A stretch of 64,000 nucleotides of DNA. It comes from Bacteroidales bacterium. Its GTDB lineage: Bacteria; Bacteroidota; Bacteroidia; Bacteroidales; WCHB1-69. This document shows, in pieces, positions 7,532 to 15,870 of the stretch. The notes below the pieces were generated by a model, which did not search any database, was not told the origin of the DNA, and was given only the letters and a program-made list of their open reading frames with translations. The position numbers and the translations under genes are program-made. Numbering within the stretch: the first letter of the stretch is position 1; every line of letters begins with the position of its first letter. The stretch spans positions 1 to 64,000 of the forward strand of contig JAEETJ010000013.1 in assembly GCA_016290295.1 (NCBI GenBank), in the 5' to 3' direction.

Positions 7532-9208
7532 ATGAAATATGTCATTATAGGTGGTGTCGCCGGAGGAGCCACAACTGCCGCCCGTTTACGCCGTTTGGAT
7601 GAGCATTGCGAAATCGTTATGTTCGAAAAAGGAGAGCATATCTCTTACGCCAATTGCGGTTTACCGTATTATATCGGGGATAAAATCACGGAAAAGAAAG
7701 CCCTGTTGCTGCAAACCCCTGTCAGCTTCGGCAACCGCTACGATGTGGATGTGAGAGTTCACTCAGAGGTCATTGCCATTCATCCAGAACGCAAAACGGT
7801 GAGTGTGTGCAATCTGTTGAACAACAAGGAGTACGAAGAGAGTTACGACAAATTGGTTCTTTCCCCGGGAGCACTACCTATTGTTCCTCCGATACCGGGA
7901 ATAGACTCCAAGCGTATTTTCACATTGCGCAATGTGCTTGATACAGAACGGATCAAGCAGTTTGTCACCGCTAATTATTCCACTTTGAAAGAAGTGGTGG
8001 TGGTGGGTGCCGGTTTTATCGGACTGGAAATGGTGGAGAACCTGCATCAGATTGGATACCACGTGACGATTGTGGAGAAAGCTCCCCAAGTGATGACAGT
8101 GGTGGATGCACCTATAGCGGCTATGGTTCATAAACAATTGAAGGATAAAAATATCAACGTGCTTCTTCAAACCGAAGTCACTGCTTTTGACACGAAGGAA
8201 GACCGCATCCAGCTTACTTTGTCAGACGGAAAACAACTGGATGCCGACTTTGTGATTCTCAGCATAGGTGTGCGTCCCAATACAAATTTGGCTGCTGATG
8301 CTGGACTGAAAATTGGCGATGCGGGAGGAATCTGGGTGAATGAATACCTGCAAACTTCCAATCCTGATATATATGCCTTGGGTGATGCTATTGAATTTCC
8401 GCATCCTTTGAGCGGCATACCGTACTGCTGCTATCTGGCAGGTCCAGCCAATCGCCAGGCACGCATTTGTGCCGATAATCTTGCGTTAGGCAATACTGAA
8501 AAATATAGCGGTTCCATTACCACGGCTATTGCCAAGGTTTTCGATTTGACAGTGGGCTCTACGGGCTTGTCGGAACATTATCTGCAAAAGAATAATATTC
8601 CATATCTGACTTCCATCACTCATCCGTTCTCTCATGCCACTTATTATCCAGGTGCCAAACAGATGAGTATCAAGCTGAATTTCTCTCCTGAAAACGGACG
8701 TGTGCTGGGTGCGCAGATTGTGGGAGAAGAGGGTGTCGATAAACGCCTCGACCTGATGGCTTCGGTGGTGAGCAGAGGGGGTAATGTCAGTGACCTTATT
8801 GATATTGAACATGCTTACGCCCCTCCGTATTCATCAGCAAAAGAGCCCGTGGCGTATGCCGCTTATGTGGCGGAAAACATCTTGACCCATCGGGTTGTGC
8901 CCATGCAGTGGCATGAGTTGAAAGCAATCTTAGCACAAAATAATTGGCAGGATGAGTACTTCCTTTTGGATGTACGCTCGGCCATGGAAGTGAAAAACGG
9001 CATGATTGAAGGTGCTGTCAATTATCCTGTGGATGAACTCCGCGAATTTGTGGAGGAAATTCCGCAAGACAAGAAAATTATAATATATTGCGCGGTAGGC
9101 CTGAGAGGCTATATTGCCAGCCGTATTCTGATGCAATCCGGCTTCAACCAGGTTTACAACCTTTCTGGTGGCTACAAAACCTACCGTTTGATGACGGAGA
9201 CATTATAA
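7532..9208 (+). CDS. CoA-disulfide reductase-like flavoprotein with C-terminal rhodanese domain
   Basis: A 558-residue protein. Residues 1-450 form a pyridine nucleotide-disulfide oxidoreductase of the CoADR class: FAD-binding VIIGGVAGGATTAARLRRL at the N-terminus, the single active-site cysteine in SYANCGLPYY (Cys42), the NAD(P)H-binding VVVGAGFIGLEM, and DIYALGDAIE. Residues about 465-558 form a rhodanese domain whose loop CAVGLRG carries Cys520. CoADR-rhodanese fusions reduce CoA disulfide or persulfide. It is monocistronic as far as can be seen; no TAnnTTTG element is obvious upstream. Confidence 0.9.
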   Translation: MKYVIIGGVAGGATTAARLRRLDEHCEIVMFEKGEHISYANCGLPYYIGDKITEKKALLLQTPVSFGNRYDVDVRVHSEVIAIHPERKTVSVCNLLNNKEYEESYDKLVLSPGALPIVPPIPGIDSKRIFTLRNVLDTERIKQFVTANYSTLKEVVVVGAGFIGLEMVENLHQIGYHVTIVEKAPQVMTVVDAPIAAMVHKQLKDKNINVLLQTEVTAFDTKEDRIQLTLSDGKQLDADFVILSIGVRPNTNLAADAGLKIGDAGGIWVNEYLQTSNPDIYALGDAIEFPHPLSGIPYCCYLAGPANRQARICADNLALGNTEKYSGSITTAIAKVFDLTVGSTGLSEHYLQKNNIPYLTSITHPFSHATYYPGAKQMSIKLNFSPENGRVLGAQIVGEEGVDKRLDLMASVVSRGGNVSDLIDIEHAYAPPYSSAKEPVAYAAYVAENILTHRVVPMQWHELKAILAQNNWQDEYFLLDVRSAMEVKNGMIEGAVNYPVDELREFVEEIPQDKKIIIYCAVGLRGYIASRILMQSGFNQVYNLSGGYKTYRLMTETL

Positions 9209-9216
9209 TTGAACGG

Positions 9217-9305
9217 TTATACGTTAAGACGTGGAGGCTTAGAGACATTTTTTTCTCCACGAATGCACATAGTGCATGTCTTAATACCTTAACGTCTTAA
9301 CGAAA
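9217..9305. repeat. Structured intergenic element with nested inverted repeats
   Basis: Outer arms CGTTAAGACG (9222-9231) and CGTCTTAACG (9293-9302) are perfect complements. Between them are GTGGAG/CTCCAC (9231-9236 / 9255-9260) and TGCAC/GTGCA (9264-9268 / 9272-9276). A degenerate relative starting GGTTATACGTTAGACG lies at 16316-16376. AT-rich GCTAATTAACTAATTTGC words follow at 9319-9355. Confidence 0.65.
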
Positions 9306-9357
9306 CTATGAAATTCATTTGCACATTTGCTAATTAACTAATTTGCTAATTAAAAAG

Positions 9358-10197
9358 ATGCCCCAAATCACCCAAATCACCCAAATCACCAATCTTTCCC
9401 TTCCCGAACTGGAAGTTTTCTCTATGCTCACCGAGGCGCAGATGCGTCGCAGCAAAGAGAGCACGAACGGAATTTTTCTGGCGGAAAGTCCCAAGGTGAT
9501 AGAGATTGCCTTGGAGGCGGGTTGTAAGCCCTTGGCCATTCTTTCTGAAGAGAAGGTTATAGAAAGACAAGGGAGGATGGTTTTGGAACGTTGTCCTGAT
9601 ACACCTGTATATACAGCTGATAGCAAATTGCTTACGGAAATTACGGGTTATCATCTGACCAAAGGCATGATGTGCGCCATGAAGCGGCCTGCCGACCGGT
9701 ACATGGAAGAGGTATGTCAAGAAGCCCATCGTGTGGTGGTGATGGAAGGCTTGACCAATGTGACCAACGAAGGGGCGATATTCAGGTCGGCAGCGGCTTT
9801 AGGCATGGATGCGGTGCTGCTGACACCTGAATGCTGCCATCCGCTCAACCGGCGCACAGTAAGAGTTAGTATGGGTACTGTATTTCAGCTTCCATGGGCC
9901 TTTATTGGTAGCAACTCTGCCGAATGGCCCGGTATTGGTATAGCGAAGTTGCATGCCATGGGGTTCAAGACAGCAGCTATGGCGTTAAGCGAGAATGCTG
10001 TCAGTTTGGATGATCCTGCTTTGAAATCCGAAGAAAAACTGGCTATCATTATGGGAACAGAAGGGGATGGTCTGACGGAAGAGACCATTGCCGCCTGTGA
10101 TTATGTGGTGCGTATTCCTATGCGCCACGGTGTTGACTCGCTCAATGTGGCCGCTGCAGCCGCAGTGGCATTTTGGGAGCTGGGAAAAGGGTGCTAA
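9358..10197 (+). CDS. TrmH/SpoU-family RNA 2'-O-methyltransferase
   Basis: A 279-residue SPOUT-class methyltransferase that transfers methyl from SAM to a ribose 2'-OH in rRNA or tRNA. An N-terminal substrate-binding part contains FLAESPKVIEIALEAG. The three SpoU motifs are present: motif 1 EGLTNVTNEGAIFRSAAALG, motif 2 IIMGTEGDGL, and motif 3 IPMRHGVDSLNVAAAAAV. I chose ATG 9358; a TTG at 9343 is possible. The first codons are odd: a 9-nt unit is repeated three times and encodes QITQITQIT. The exact RNA target is unknown. Confidence 0.9.
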   Translation: MPQITQITQITNLSLPELEVFSMLTEAQMRRSKESTNGIFLAESPKVIEIALEAGCKPLAILSEEKVIERQGRMVLERCPDTPVYTADSKLLTEITGYHLTKGMMCAMKRPADRYMEEVCQEAHRVVVMEGLTNVTNEGAIFRSAAALGMDAVLLTPECCHPLNRRTVRVSMGTVFQLPWAFIGSNSAEWPGIGIAKLHAMGFKTAAMALSENAVSLDDPALKSEEKLAIIMGTEGDGLTEETIAACDYVVRIPMRHGVDSLNVAAAAAVAFWELGKGC

Positions 10198-10204
10198 AAT
10201 TGAT

Positions 10205-10585
10205 TTACAAGCTTTTCTTTAGCTTAAGGTTCATCCATTGTGCTACTAACCCTGTGAAACAGAGACCTGCAAAGCAGAAAGCCAACAAAAAACTGATATT
10301 CGGAAGCTGGACAGGCTGATGTGAGGGCAATATGGGAATATTGATGGTGGATACGGACCAAACAGGGTAGAGCATAGCGAAAATGATACCTATAGCACCA
10401 GTAACTATGCCCATGGCAAACACGACCACCATCATCTTCCGATAGTGGTGTACTTGTTCTTCCCGATATTTTTTCAAAAACTCAACAGTTTCCAATTTTT
10501 TGGAAAGTGCCTCCATATATTTTTCACTGTCGCCCAAATCCGGCTGATAGCGGGCGAACATTTCTTCTATTGTTGTGTCTTTCAT
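10205..10585 (-). CDS. Small membrane protein, possible anti-sigma factor
   Basis: A 126-residue protein with a cytoplasmic N-terminus of about 55 residues (MKDTTIEEMFARYQPDLG, then a KK.ETVEFLKKYR stretch) and two predicted transmembrane helices (about 56-80 and 96-116). Its ATG overlaps the TGA of the ECF sigma gene by one base step (ATGA), so the two are probably translated together. By position and topology it may be the membrane anti-sigma factor, although I see no zinc-binding or named anti-sigma motif. Confidence 0.7.
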   Translation of the reverse strand: MKDTTIEEMFARYQPDLGDSEKYMEALSKKLETVEFLKKYREEQVHHYRKMMVVVFAMGIVTGAIGIIFAMLYPVWSVSTINIPILPSHQPVQLPNISFLLAFCFAGLCFTGLVAQWMNLKLKKSL

Positions 10586-11061
10586 CGTTCTAATAATTGT
10601 CTTAATTTGTCGCGTCCTCTCGAAAGTTGCTGTTTCACGGCAAACTGAGAGCAACTGGTGATGTCGGAGATTTCTTTTACGGAGTATCCGCTGACGTAAA
10701 ACAGAAGAATTGCGGATTTCTCCTTGAGCGGTAAAGTGCCGATGGCCTCGTACAAATCCTGATAGGCGAAAGCGTCGTCCGCATTTTGGTTTCCGGCCAA
10801 TTGTGCAGCTGCCTCTAGATCTGTCTCGCGGTTTTTCGCTAACCGCTTGTGGTCAAGGAAGGTGTTGTAGGCGATTTTGAACAGCCAGGTGGAGAACTTA
10901 TAGCGCTCTACGAAGCGATCGGAAGCAATATAGGCTTTTATCATCGCATCTTGTGCGATGTCTTCCGCCTCCATCCGGTCGCCACCACAAAGGGCAAGCA
11001 GGAACCTTCGCAAAGACTCCTGCTCCGATGAAATAATAGCTATGAATTGTTCTCGCTTCAT
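10582..11061 (-). CDS. ECF-type RNA polymerase sigma factor
   Basis: A 159-residue sigma-70 family protein. Region 2 is visible as EDIAQDAMIKAYIASDRF and FSTWLFKIAYNTFLDHKR; region 4 as LPLKEKSAILLFYVSGYSVKEISDITSCSQFAVKQQLSRGRDKL. I placed the start at MKREQF (11061) because the upstream extension lies within the preceding gene and is not sigma-like. It is the middle gene of a leftward three-gene operon (DUF6249 protein, sigma, membrane protein), the usual arrangement of a membrane-controlled alternative sigma factor. Confidence 0.9.
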   Translation of the reverse strand: MKREQFIAIISSEQESLRRFLLALCGGDRMEAEDIAQDAMIKAYIASDRFVERYKFSTWLFKIAYNTFLDHKRLAKNRETDLEAAAQLAGNQNADDAFAYQDLYEAIGTLPLKEKSAILLFYVSGYSVKEISDITSCSQFAVKQQLSRGRDKLRQLLER

Positions 11062-11069
11062 CGGTGCGA

Positions 11070-11528
11070 TTATTGTTGTTCTTGCAAGCGTTTTTCTTCT
11101 GCTTCTATCTCGCCTTGCAGTTGATTTTTGGATATAAAATAGTAGATAATAAACGCCATACCCAAGGCCAACATGATTCCGCCAATGAAAATTCCATTTG
11201 TTTTGCTGCCGAAGAAGACCAGTCCGCAAAGGTGAGGAATGAGGATGGCCAATCCCATCAGTAACATCATACCGCCATTGAAGACATTGTCTAACAGCTT
11301 CTGTTTGATGGTTTTATTTGATTTGCTCGACATGTTCAGCTTTTGCATTACTTCGGCAGGATCCATGTTGGGATTCTTCTCCAGCAGAGTCTTCAATATT
11401 TCCGATTTCTTGTCCATTTCGTGGGCTTTCCTTTTGTTAGTGAGCCATACAATGAGGATTGGTAAAACCACGCAGGTGCCAATAACAATGATGATGATCA
11501 TAATAATTCCTAAAATATCTTCATCCAT
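11070..11528 (-). CDS. DUF6249-like membrane protein
   Basis: A 152-residue protein. An N-terminal transmembrane helix (about 8-28, rich in isoleucine) is followed by a basic region with EILKTLLEKNPNMDPAEVMQKL, then two more helices (about 83-103 and 110-132) and a charged coiled C-terminus. This layout matches the DUF6249 family, often found beside ECF sigma factors in Bacteroidota. It is first in the sigma operon and ends 8 nt before the sigma start. Confidence 0.72.
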   Translation of the reverse strand: MDEDILGIIMIIIIVIGTCVVLPILIVWLTNKRKAHEMDKKSEILKTLLEKNPNMDPAEVMQKLNMSSKSNKTIKQKLLDNVFNGGMMLLMGLAILIPHLCGLVFFGSKTNGIFIGGIMLALGMAFIIYYFISKNQLQGEIEAEEKRLQEQQ

Positions 11529-11639
11529 AATACTATAAATTTTTATTGTTTGACATTTCCGTTTTCTTGAATCGATTCAACCATTATACGAATCAAACAG
11601 GCAAAAGGTGACATCCATCAAAAAAATTTTTTTCAGCGG

Positions 11640-11647
11640 CAAAGATA
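11640..11647 (-). promoter_or_regulatory. -7 promoter element TATCTTTG of the ECF sigma operon
   Basis: CAAAGATA on the plus strand reads TATCTTTG leftward, about 112 nt before the first start codon (11528). The intergenic stretch 11529-11831 holds only this and the rightward promoter below. Confidence 0.55.
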
Positions 11648-11781
11648 GGTGTTTTTGTTAGGACTGACCGCAAAAAAAAAAGTTGAAATTTTAAAATCCT
11701 GATACATAGTAAGTTAAATAAAAAATGAAATTTAAAATTTACTTTTTGTAACTTATACTTGCTTTTTGTAAAGTTTTATTG

Positions 11782-11789
11782 TATTTTTG
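11782..11789 (+). promoter_or_regulatory. -7 promoter element TATTTTTG for the membrane protein/XRE pair
   Basis: TATTTTTG has a TTG at 11759-11761, giving the 20-nt spacing expected of Bacteroidota promoters. The start codon is 43 nt downstream. Confidence 0.6.
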
Positions 11790-11831
11790 CAGCGTCAAAT
11801 TCATTAGTATTAACCCTAAAATTTTACAATT

Positions 11832-12332
11832 ATGAGAAACACAAGATTCTTATTGCCAAGTAAATTCAAAAAGGCAGGGTGGTGGATATTCGGCATCACC
11901 CTTGCGTTGATTGTCGTTTATTTTGCTTTTGAGAGTAAATGCAGCTACAGTATTAATGACATTAGGCATCTATTTGGAATGGAAAGCATAAGCAGCCATG
12001 ACATTGCTTTTCTTTCTTCCTCCTTTGGTCCAAACGACGACCTTCTGCTGACATTTATAGGAATTTTACTTATTGTAGCCGGCATTTTCATCGGTTTTTC
12101 CCGAAACATGGAGGATGACGAATTTATCGAGCAACTCCGGTATGAGTCGCTGATTCTGTCACTGTACATCAACAGCGGAGTCGTGTTGTTTTGTCTGATT
12201 TTTGTATGGGGCTTTCCTTTCTTGTGGGTGATGACCATTAACATCTTCTCCATTCTTTATGTGTTCATTTTTTGTTTTTACCTTCGTTTGTACCTTAATA
12301 AACGTTCCTTGCGTCATGAAAAACAGGATTAA
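11832..12332 (+). CDS. Hypothetical membrane protein paired with an XRE regulator
   Basis: A 166-residue protein with four predicted helices: about 15-34, 75-92, 112-132 and 134-154. There is no recognisable domain. The polar stretch between helices 1 and 2 contains SINDIRHLFGMESISSHD. Its 3' end overlaps the start of a small XRE-type repressor gene by 17 nt in another frame. Small membrane protein plus compact XRE repressor pairs are common in bacteria and are usually autoregulated; the function of the membrane partner is unknown. Confidence 0.7.
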   Translation: MRNTRFLLPSKFKKAGWWIFGITLALIVVYFAFESKCSYSINDIRHLFGMESISSHDIAFLSSSFGPNDDLLLTFIGILLIVAGIFIGFSRNMEDDEFIEQLRYESLILSLYINSGVVLFCLIFVWGFPFLWVMTINIFSILYVFIFCFYLRLYLNKRSLRHEKQD

Positions 12333-12516
12333 AGTGGCTCGTGCGGAGATGAATATCACGCAGGGCGAATTAGCTGAAAAGATAGGGGTGACCCGTCAAG
12401 CTGTTAATTCCATAGAATTAGGGAAATATGTTCCCAGTACACTGCTTGCTTTGAAAATGGCCCAATATTTCGGCAAGACGGTAGAAGAGCTTTTTATGCT
12501 GGAAGAAGGGGATTAA
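12316..12516 (+). CDS. Small XRE-family transcriptional regulator
   Basis: A 66-residue protein consisting of a single helix-turn-helix domain: NRIKVARAEMNITQGELAEK, then IGVTRQAVNSIELGKYVPS, then ALKMAQYFGKTVEELF. This is the short PbsX/YozG-like type. I chose ATG 12316 (MKNRIKVARAE); a longer frame from 12259 lies inside the preceding membrane protein gene. Probably a repressor of its own operon. Confidence 0.88.
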   Translation: MKNRIKVARAEMNITQGELAEKIGVTRQAVNSIELGKYVPSTLLALKMAQYFGKTVEELFMLEEGD

Positions 12517-12584
12517 TCTTTATTGTTCGAAATTATTTCTTTAAACTTTAAAGGGATAATTTCGTTTTATATATATACTTTTGC

Positions 12585-12592
12585 TACTTTTG
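12585..12592 (+). promoter_or_regulatory. -7 promoter element TACTTTTG for the DUF4476 gene
   Basis: TACTTTTG appears twice in tandem (12576-12583 and 12585-12592); the second is 26 nt before the ATG. Confidence 0.55.
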
Positions 12593-12618
12593 CATAAAAA
12601 AAAACAAATTCAAATACT

Positions 12619-13356
12619 ATGAGAAAACTTATCATTATCACAATTGCTATGCTATTAACTTCCAGCCTGATGGCACAGCCAGGCGGGAACTATCATAATC
12701 CCCAACAGCAACATCCTCAGTATCCAAATGCTCCTAATTCGCATCATCCTAATACTCCCAACCCACAGCATCCCGGACAACTAATACATACCGTTTCCAT
12801 TACAGCCGAATATGGGGAGTTGTTTGTGGTGTATGTGGATGGCGATATTGTGAACAAAAAGGCGGCTTCTTCTGTGCTGGTTCAGAATCTTACCCCTCAG
12901 CCTCATGACATTTATGTTGTGCTGAAACGCCCTGTAGATAAGATTGCCGTGATTAGATATCAGCCTAACATGTTGGTTGAGAATATTTTCGTTTCATATA
13001 ATACGATGACTGGCAGGTTGGAGTTGAAGTCCATGCAGCCACAACCTATGAATCCACAAGTGCAACCTCCTCATATTTGCACCTTCGAAGAGGTGGAAAG
13101 AATGTACAATACGTTGAAAAAAGAGTCTTTTGATGATACTCGTTTAAGCTTGGCCAAAACGATGGTTTCCAGTAACAGAATGGCTGCTCATCAAATCAAA
13201 CGTCTGGCCGAAAGTTTCTCTTTTGATAGCAATAAGTTGACTTTTTTGAAGTATGCTTACACCTATTGCATTGATCGGCAGAACTATTACGAATGTGCGG
13301 AGGTTTTGACTTTTACTAGCGACAAAGAAAAACTATTGAGATATATCAACAATTAA
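12619..13356 (+). CDS. DUF4476 domain-containing exported protein
   Basis: A 245-residue protein: signal peptide at 1-19 (ending SLMAQ), then a low-complexity His/Pro/Asn/Gln segment (about 21-52, repeated HPNTPNPQHP-like units), a beta-rich domain (about 55-135), and a C-terminal DUF4476 domain (about 155-243) with FEEVERMYNTLKKESFDDTR and two helical repeats. DUF4476 is a helical domain of unknown function found in Bacteroidota envelope proteins. The His-rich linker might bind metal, but this is conjecture. Confidence 0.82.
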   Translation: MRKLIIITIAMLLTSSLMAQPGGNYHNPQQQHPQYPNAPNSHHPNTPNPQHPGQLIHTVSITAEYGELFVVYVDGDIVNKKAASSVLVQNLTPQPHDIYVVLKRPVDKIAVIRYQPNMLVENIFVSYNTMTGRLELKSMQPQPMNPQVQPPHICTFEEVERMYNTLKKESFDDTRLSLAKTMVSSNRMAAHQIKRLAESFSFDSNKLTFLKYAYTYCIDRQNYYECAEVLTFTSDKEKLLRYINN

Positions 13357-13425
13357 GTATAAACTATTGTATCTGTAGGTTGGGTTTAAATGATGTTAAT
13401 GATTGGGGAAACTGGCCAATGATAT

Positions 13426-15738
13426 CTATATTCCCTGTACAGATTTTGTCAGTTTAAGAGCTTCAGCCAGAAATTCCTCGCCGTTCATTTCTTTCAGGAA
13501 CAACAGTCCGTGGGTGGCTCTCAACTGCGGATTCGGGTTTTCGAAAAAGAAAGGCTTTCCTAATAGCAACTGTATGGTTCGCAGTTGTTCCACCCAAATA
13601 TTCTGTGCCAGCGTACTGAACTTGCCGTCTAGTTTATAGCTTGGGAAGGAAGCATCCACTTGGCTGAGGTAGCAGTTGGCAAAAGCTTCGTTAAAAGCAC
13701 TGATGTCATTGAGTGAGACGGGCACAATATGCGATACTTCCGAGGGGTGATACTGATACCACACATTACGATATCCCCATATTTTTAGTTGGGAGATGTT
13801 GTATTCCTGACTCCATAGTCTTATCGCTTCCGCAATAGTTTGTAAAACTTTGTAGTGAGTGTCAGGACCGTTTCCTTCAGGGTCGAAAGCCAGTGTAATG
13901 ATGTCTGGTTTCAGTTTGCGCAACTCCTCTAAAATAGGAGTTACATCTCTTTGAATATCAGGTTTTTCTGTAAATATATCTCCTTTGTAAAAACCTAAAT
14001 GCAGATGATGTACATGATCTTCCATCATGCCGAAATGTCCCCACACTAACTCTTCCTCAAATTCGCGAATCATACCCTTTAGTTGCTGAATATCTGCAGG
14101 CATTTTCTGGCCATCATAACAGGATTTGGTAAAGCCAATCAATTCCACAATCTTGTCATCCAATTCTTGAACAGATTTTATTTCCCATATAATCACAATG
14201 TTACGAACTATTCGATGAGCAAAACCTCGCAGGAATTCTTCATATTGATGCGAGGCGATCTTAATCAGCGAATGATACACATCCTTTACCCGTTTCAATT
14301 TGTATCCTCCGGTAAAAAAGTTTGGATAAAAAACCATCTGAATATCGCCCTGTCTCAGCAATTTCAAAGTGTTTGAAAGATGCTGTATCAAAAAGGGGTT
14401 GGTGACGGCATTGAAACCGGAGGTCATTATGGAAAAGTACAGTTGGTTACTACTATCGTTTGCGATATGGCTCAAATAGGGTAGCATTCCCAGCAGAATG
14501 TCATCATGATGCGGAGCCGTATTATAAATTACTTTGCCATGTATGGATGCCATTCCCTTTTCGATTTTTTTCACGATGGAGTTGATGCTGTCCTGCACAG
14601 ATTGCATGCTAAGTTGCGGGATATGCCGACAATAGGTATCATTTGACAAATCTTGCAGATTCAATTTATCACTGAATTTGTCTATCCGCTTGCATAGGTC
14701 AATAATGGCGCGATCGCTTTTCTCCTGATTCCATGGAGATTTCATATAATATTGATATACAGAATCTTGTAGCATAGAAGCTGCGCCATTAGTTAGATAA
14801 AAACGGGCTTTTGGCATTCCCGATAAGACTGAGGCAGGATATTGGATAGAAGCTGGTTCTTCCAGTGCCTGCTGTACCACTTCCGCCTTGGCTTCTCCCG
14901 CGGCGCTGATAATGACAGTGGCATCATGGTTATAGCAGATAGTGCTCAATCCAATAGTGATAACAGGGCGGAAGCGAGAAACCTCAATACCTCCTAAGTC
15001 GCTTGCGGCAACGGCTTGGGTCTCGAAATTAGTGCTGGTGAGCCGGGTGGTGGAAAAGAAGTCACTGCCACGCACATTAAAAGCAATGTGACCGTCGGGA
15101 CCGATGCTGCCCAAATAAAAACCGATACCGCCTAAATCCCTGATTTTACGCTCATACTCGCTGCACCATTCGTCAATCATAAGAATGGAATTTTGTTGCA
15201 GTTTCTCTGTGTTGTTTTTTGCCTCGCGATAACGCAACGACAAATCCACACAATGCCCAGGAAAAATCTCATTATAGCTTTTCTTACCTACCAGAGGAAT
15301 CTCATTACAGTTGATGAACAATCCTTTAGAAGCATCCAATCCGAAACCTTTCACATAATACTTCTGGACATAATTGTAAAAACTGTTATGTTGGTCGGGA
15401 TTAATAGGATAAAATTCATCAGCCTGGACAAAATGCAGACCGGAAAAAACCGGTTTTTCAGATAAATCGAGTTGGTGCCTCATTCGCAGTTGCTGTCCTT
15501 CAGGGGTATTCCATTCTTCCAAAATCTTCTTCACCCAGAAAATAAAATGTTCGGAAGCCTTTCCCGTTGGTAAACTGATGACCCCTTCAGGATGTTGCCC
15601 TACCCATTCCAAAAATCTCAATGCTGTTAAAAGTCCCAAGGAAGGGCTGTTATTCACGCAAAGATAGGGAATATTGGTTTGGAAAAGGCGTTCGTTTTCC
15701 TTTGCAAAAGACAATTCGACAGGGGTAAAATTCATCAT
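13426..15738 (-). CDS. NagB-like glucosamine-6-phosphate deaminase fused to a PIG-L/LmbE deacetylase domain
   Basis: A 770-residue fusion. Residues about 1-330 resemble glucosamine-6-phosphate deaminase (SLPTGKASEHF for the phosphate-binding SLPTG, ADEFYPI, and DGHIAFN with D215 and H217). The residue equivalent to the catalytic Glu148 of E. coli NagB is Val222 here. Residues about 400-640 form a PIG-L/LmbE zinc deacetylase-like domain with APHHDDILLG and EDHVHHLHLG. Such fusions are known in Bacteroidota. The protein may handle N-acetylated amino sugars, but catalysis by the first domain is doubtful. I chose the start at MMNFTPVELSFAKENERLF because a promoter lies 36 nt upstream; the longer open frame runs into the msr gene. 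Confidence 0.83.
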   Translation of the reverse strand: MMNFTPVELSFAKENERLFQTNIPYLCVNNSPSLGLLTALRFLEWVGQHPEGVISLPTGKASEHFIFWVKKILEEWNTPEGQQLRMRHQLDLSEKPVFSGLHFVQADEFYPINPDQHNSFYNYVQKYYVKGFGLDASKGLFINCNEIPLVGKKSYNEIFPGHCVDLSLRYREAKNNTEKLQQNSILMIDEWCSEYERKIRDLGGIGFYLGSIGPDGHIAFNVRGSDFFSTTRLTSTNFETQAVAASDLGGIEVSRFRPVITIGLSTICYNHDATVIISAAGEAKAEVVQQALEEPASIQYPASVLSGMPKARFYLTNGAASMLQDSVYQYYMKSPWNQEKSDRAIIDLCKRIDKFSDKLNLQDLSNDTYCRHIPQLSMQSVQDSINSIVKKIEKGMASIHGKVIYNTAPHHDDILLGMLPYLSHIANDSSNQLYFSIMTSGFNAVTNPFLIQHLSNTLKLLRQGDIQMVFYPNFFTGGYKLKRVKDVYHSLIKIASHQYEEFLRGFAHRIVRNIVIIWEIKSVQELDDKIVELIGFTKSCYDGQKMPADIQQLKGMIREFEEELVWGHFGMMEDHVHHLHLGFYKGDIFTEKPDIQRDVTPILEELRKLKPDIITLAFDPEGNGPDTHYKVLQTIAEAIRLWSQEYNISQLKIWGYRNVWYQYHPSEVSHIVPVSLNDISAFNEAFANCYLSQVDASFPSYKLDGKFSTLAQNIWVEQLRTIQLLLGKPFFFENPNPQLRATHGLLFLKEMNGEEFLAEALKLTKSVQGI

Positions 15739-15773
15739 GTTAATATTAATTTCAATAGTGGTGAAAAACATCG

Positions 15774-15781
15774 CAAAAATA
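15774..15781 (-). promoter_or_regulatory. -7 promoter element TATTTTTG for the NagB/PIG-L gene
   Basis: CAAAAATA on the plus strand, 36 nt before the leftward start codon. It confirms the chosen start. Confidence 0.6.
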
Positions 15782-15824
15782 ATGTTTTTTGTCTCAGGAT
15801 GTTTATTGTGAATCAAATTATGTG

Positions 15825-15832
15825 TATTTTTG
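15825..15832 (+). promoter_or_regulatory. -7 promoter element TATTTTTG for msrC
   Basis: TATTTTTG lies 38 nt before the ATG of the GAF-domain reductase, back to back with the leftward promoter at 15774-15781. Confidence 0.6.
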
Positions 15833-15870
15833 TCCTGTTTTGACAATATTGATTTTATCACGAATAAATA

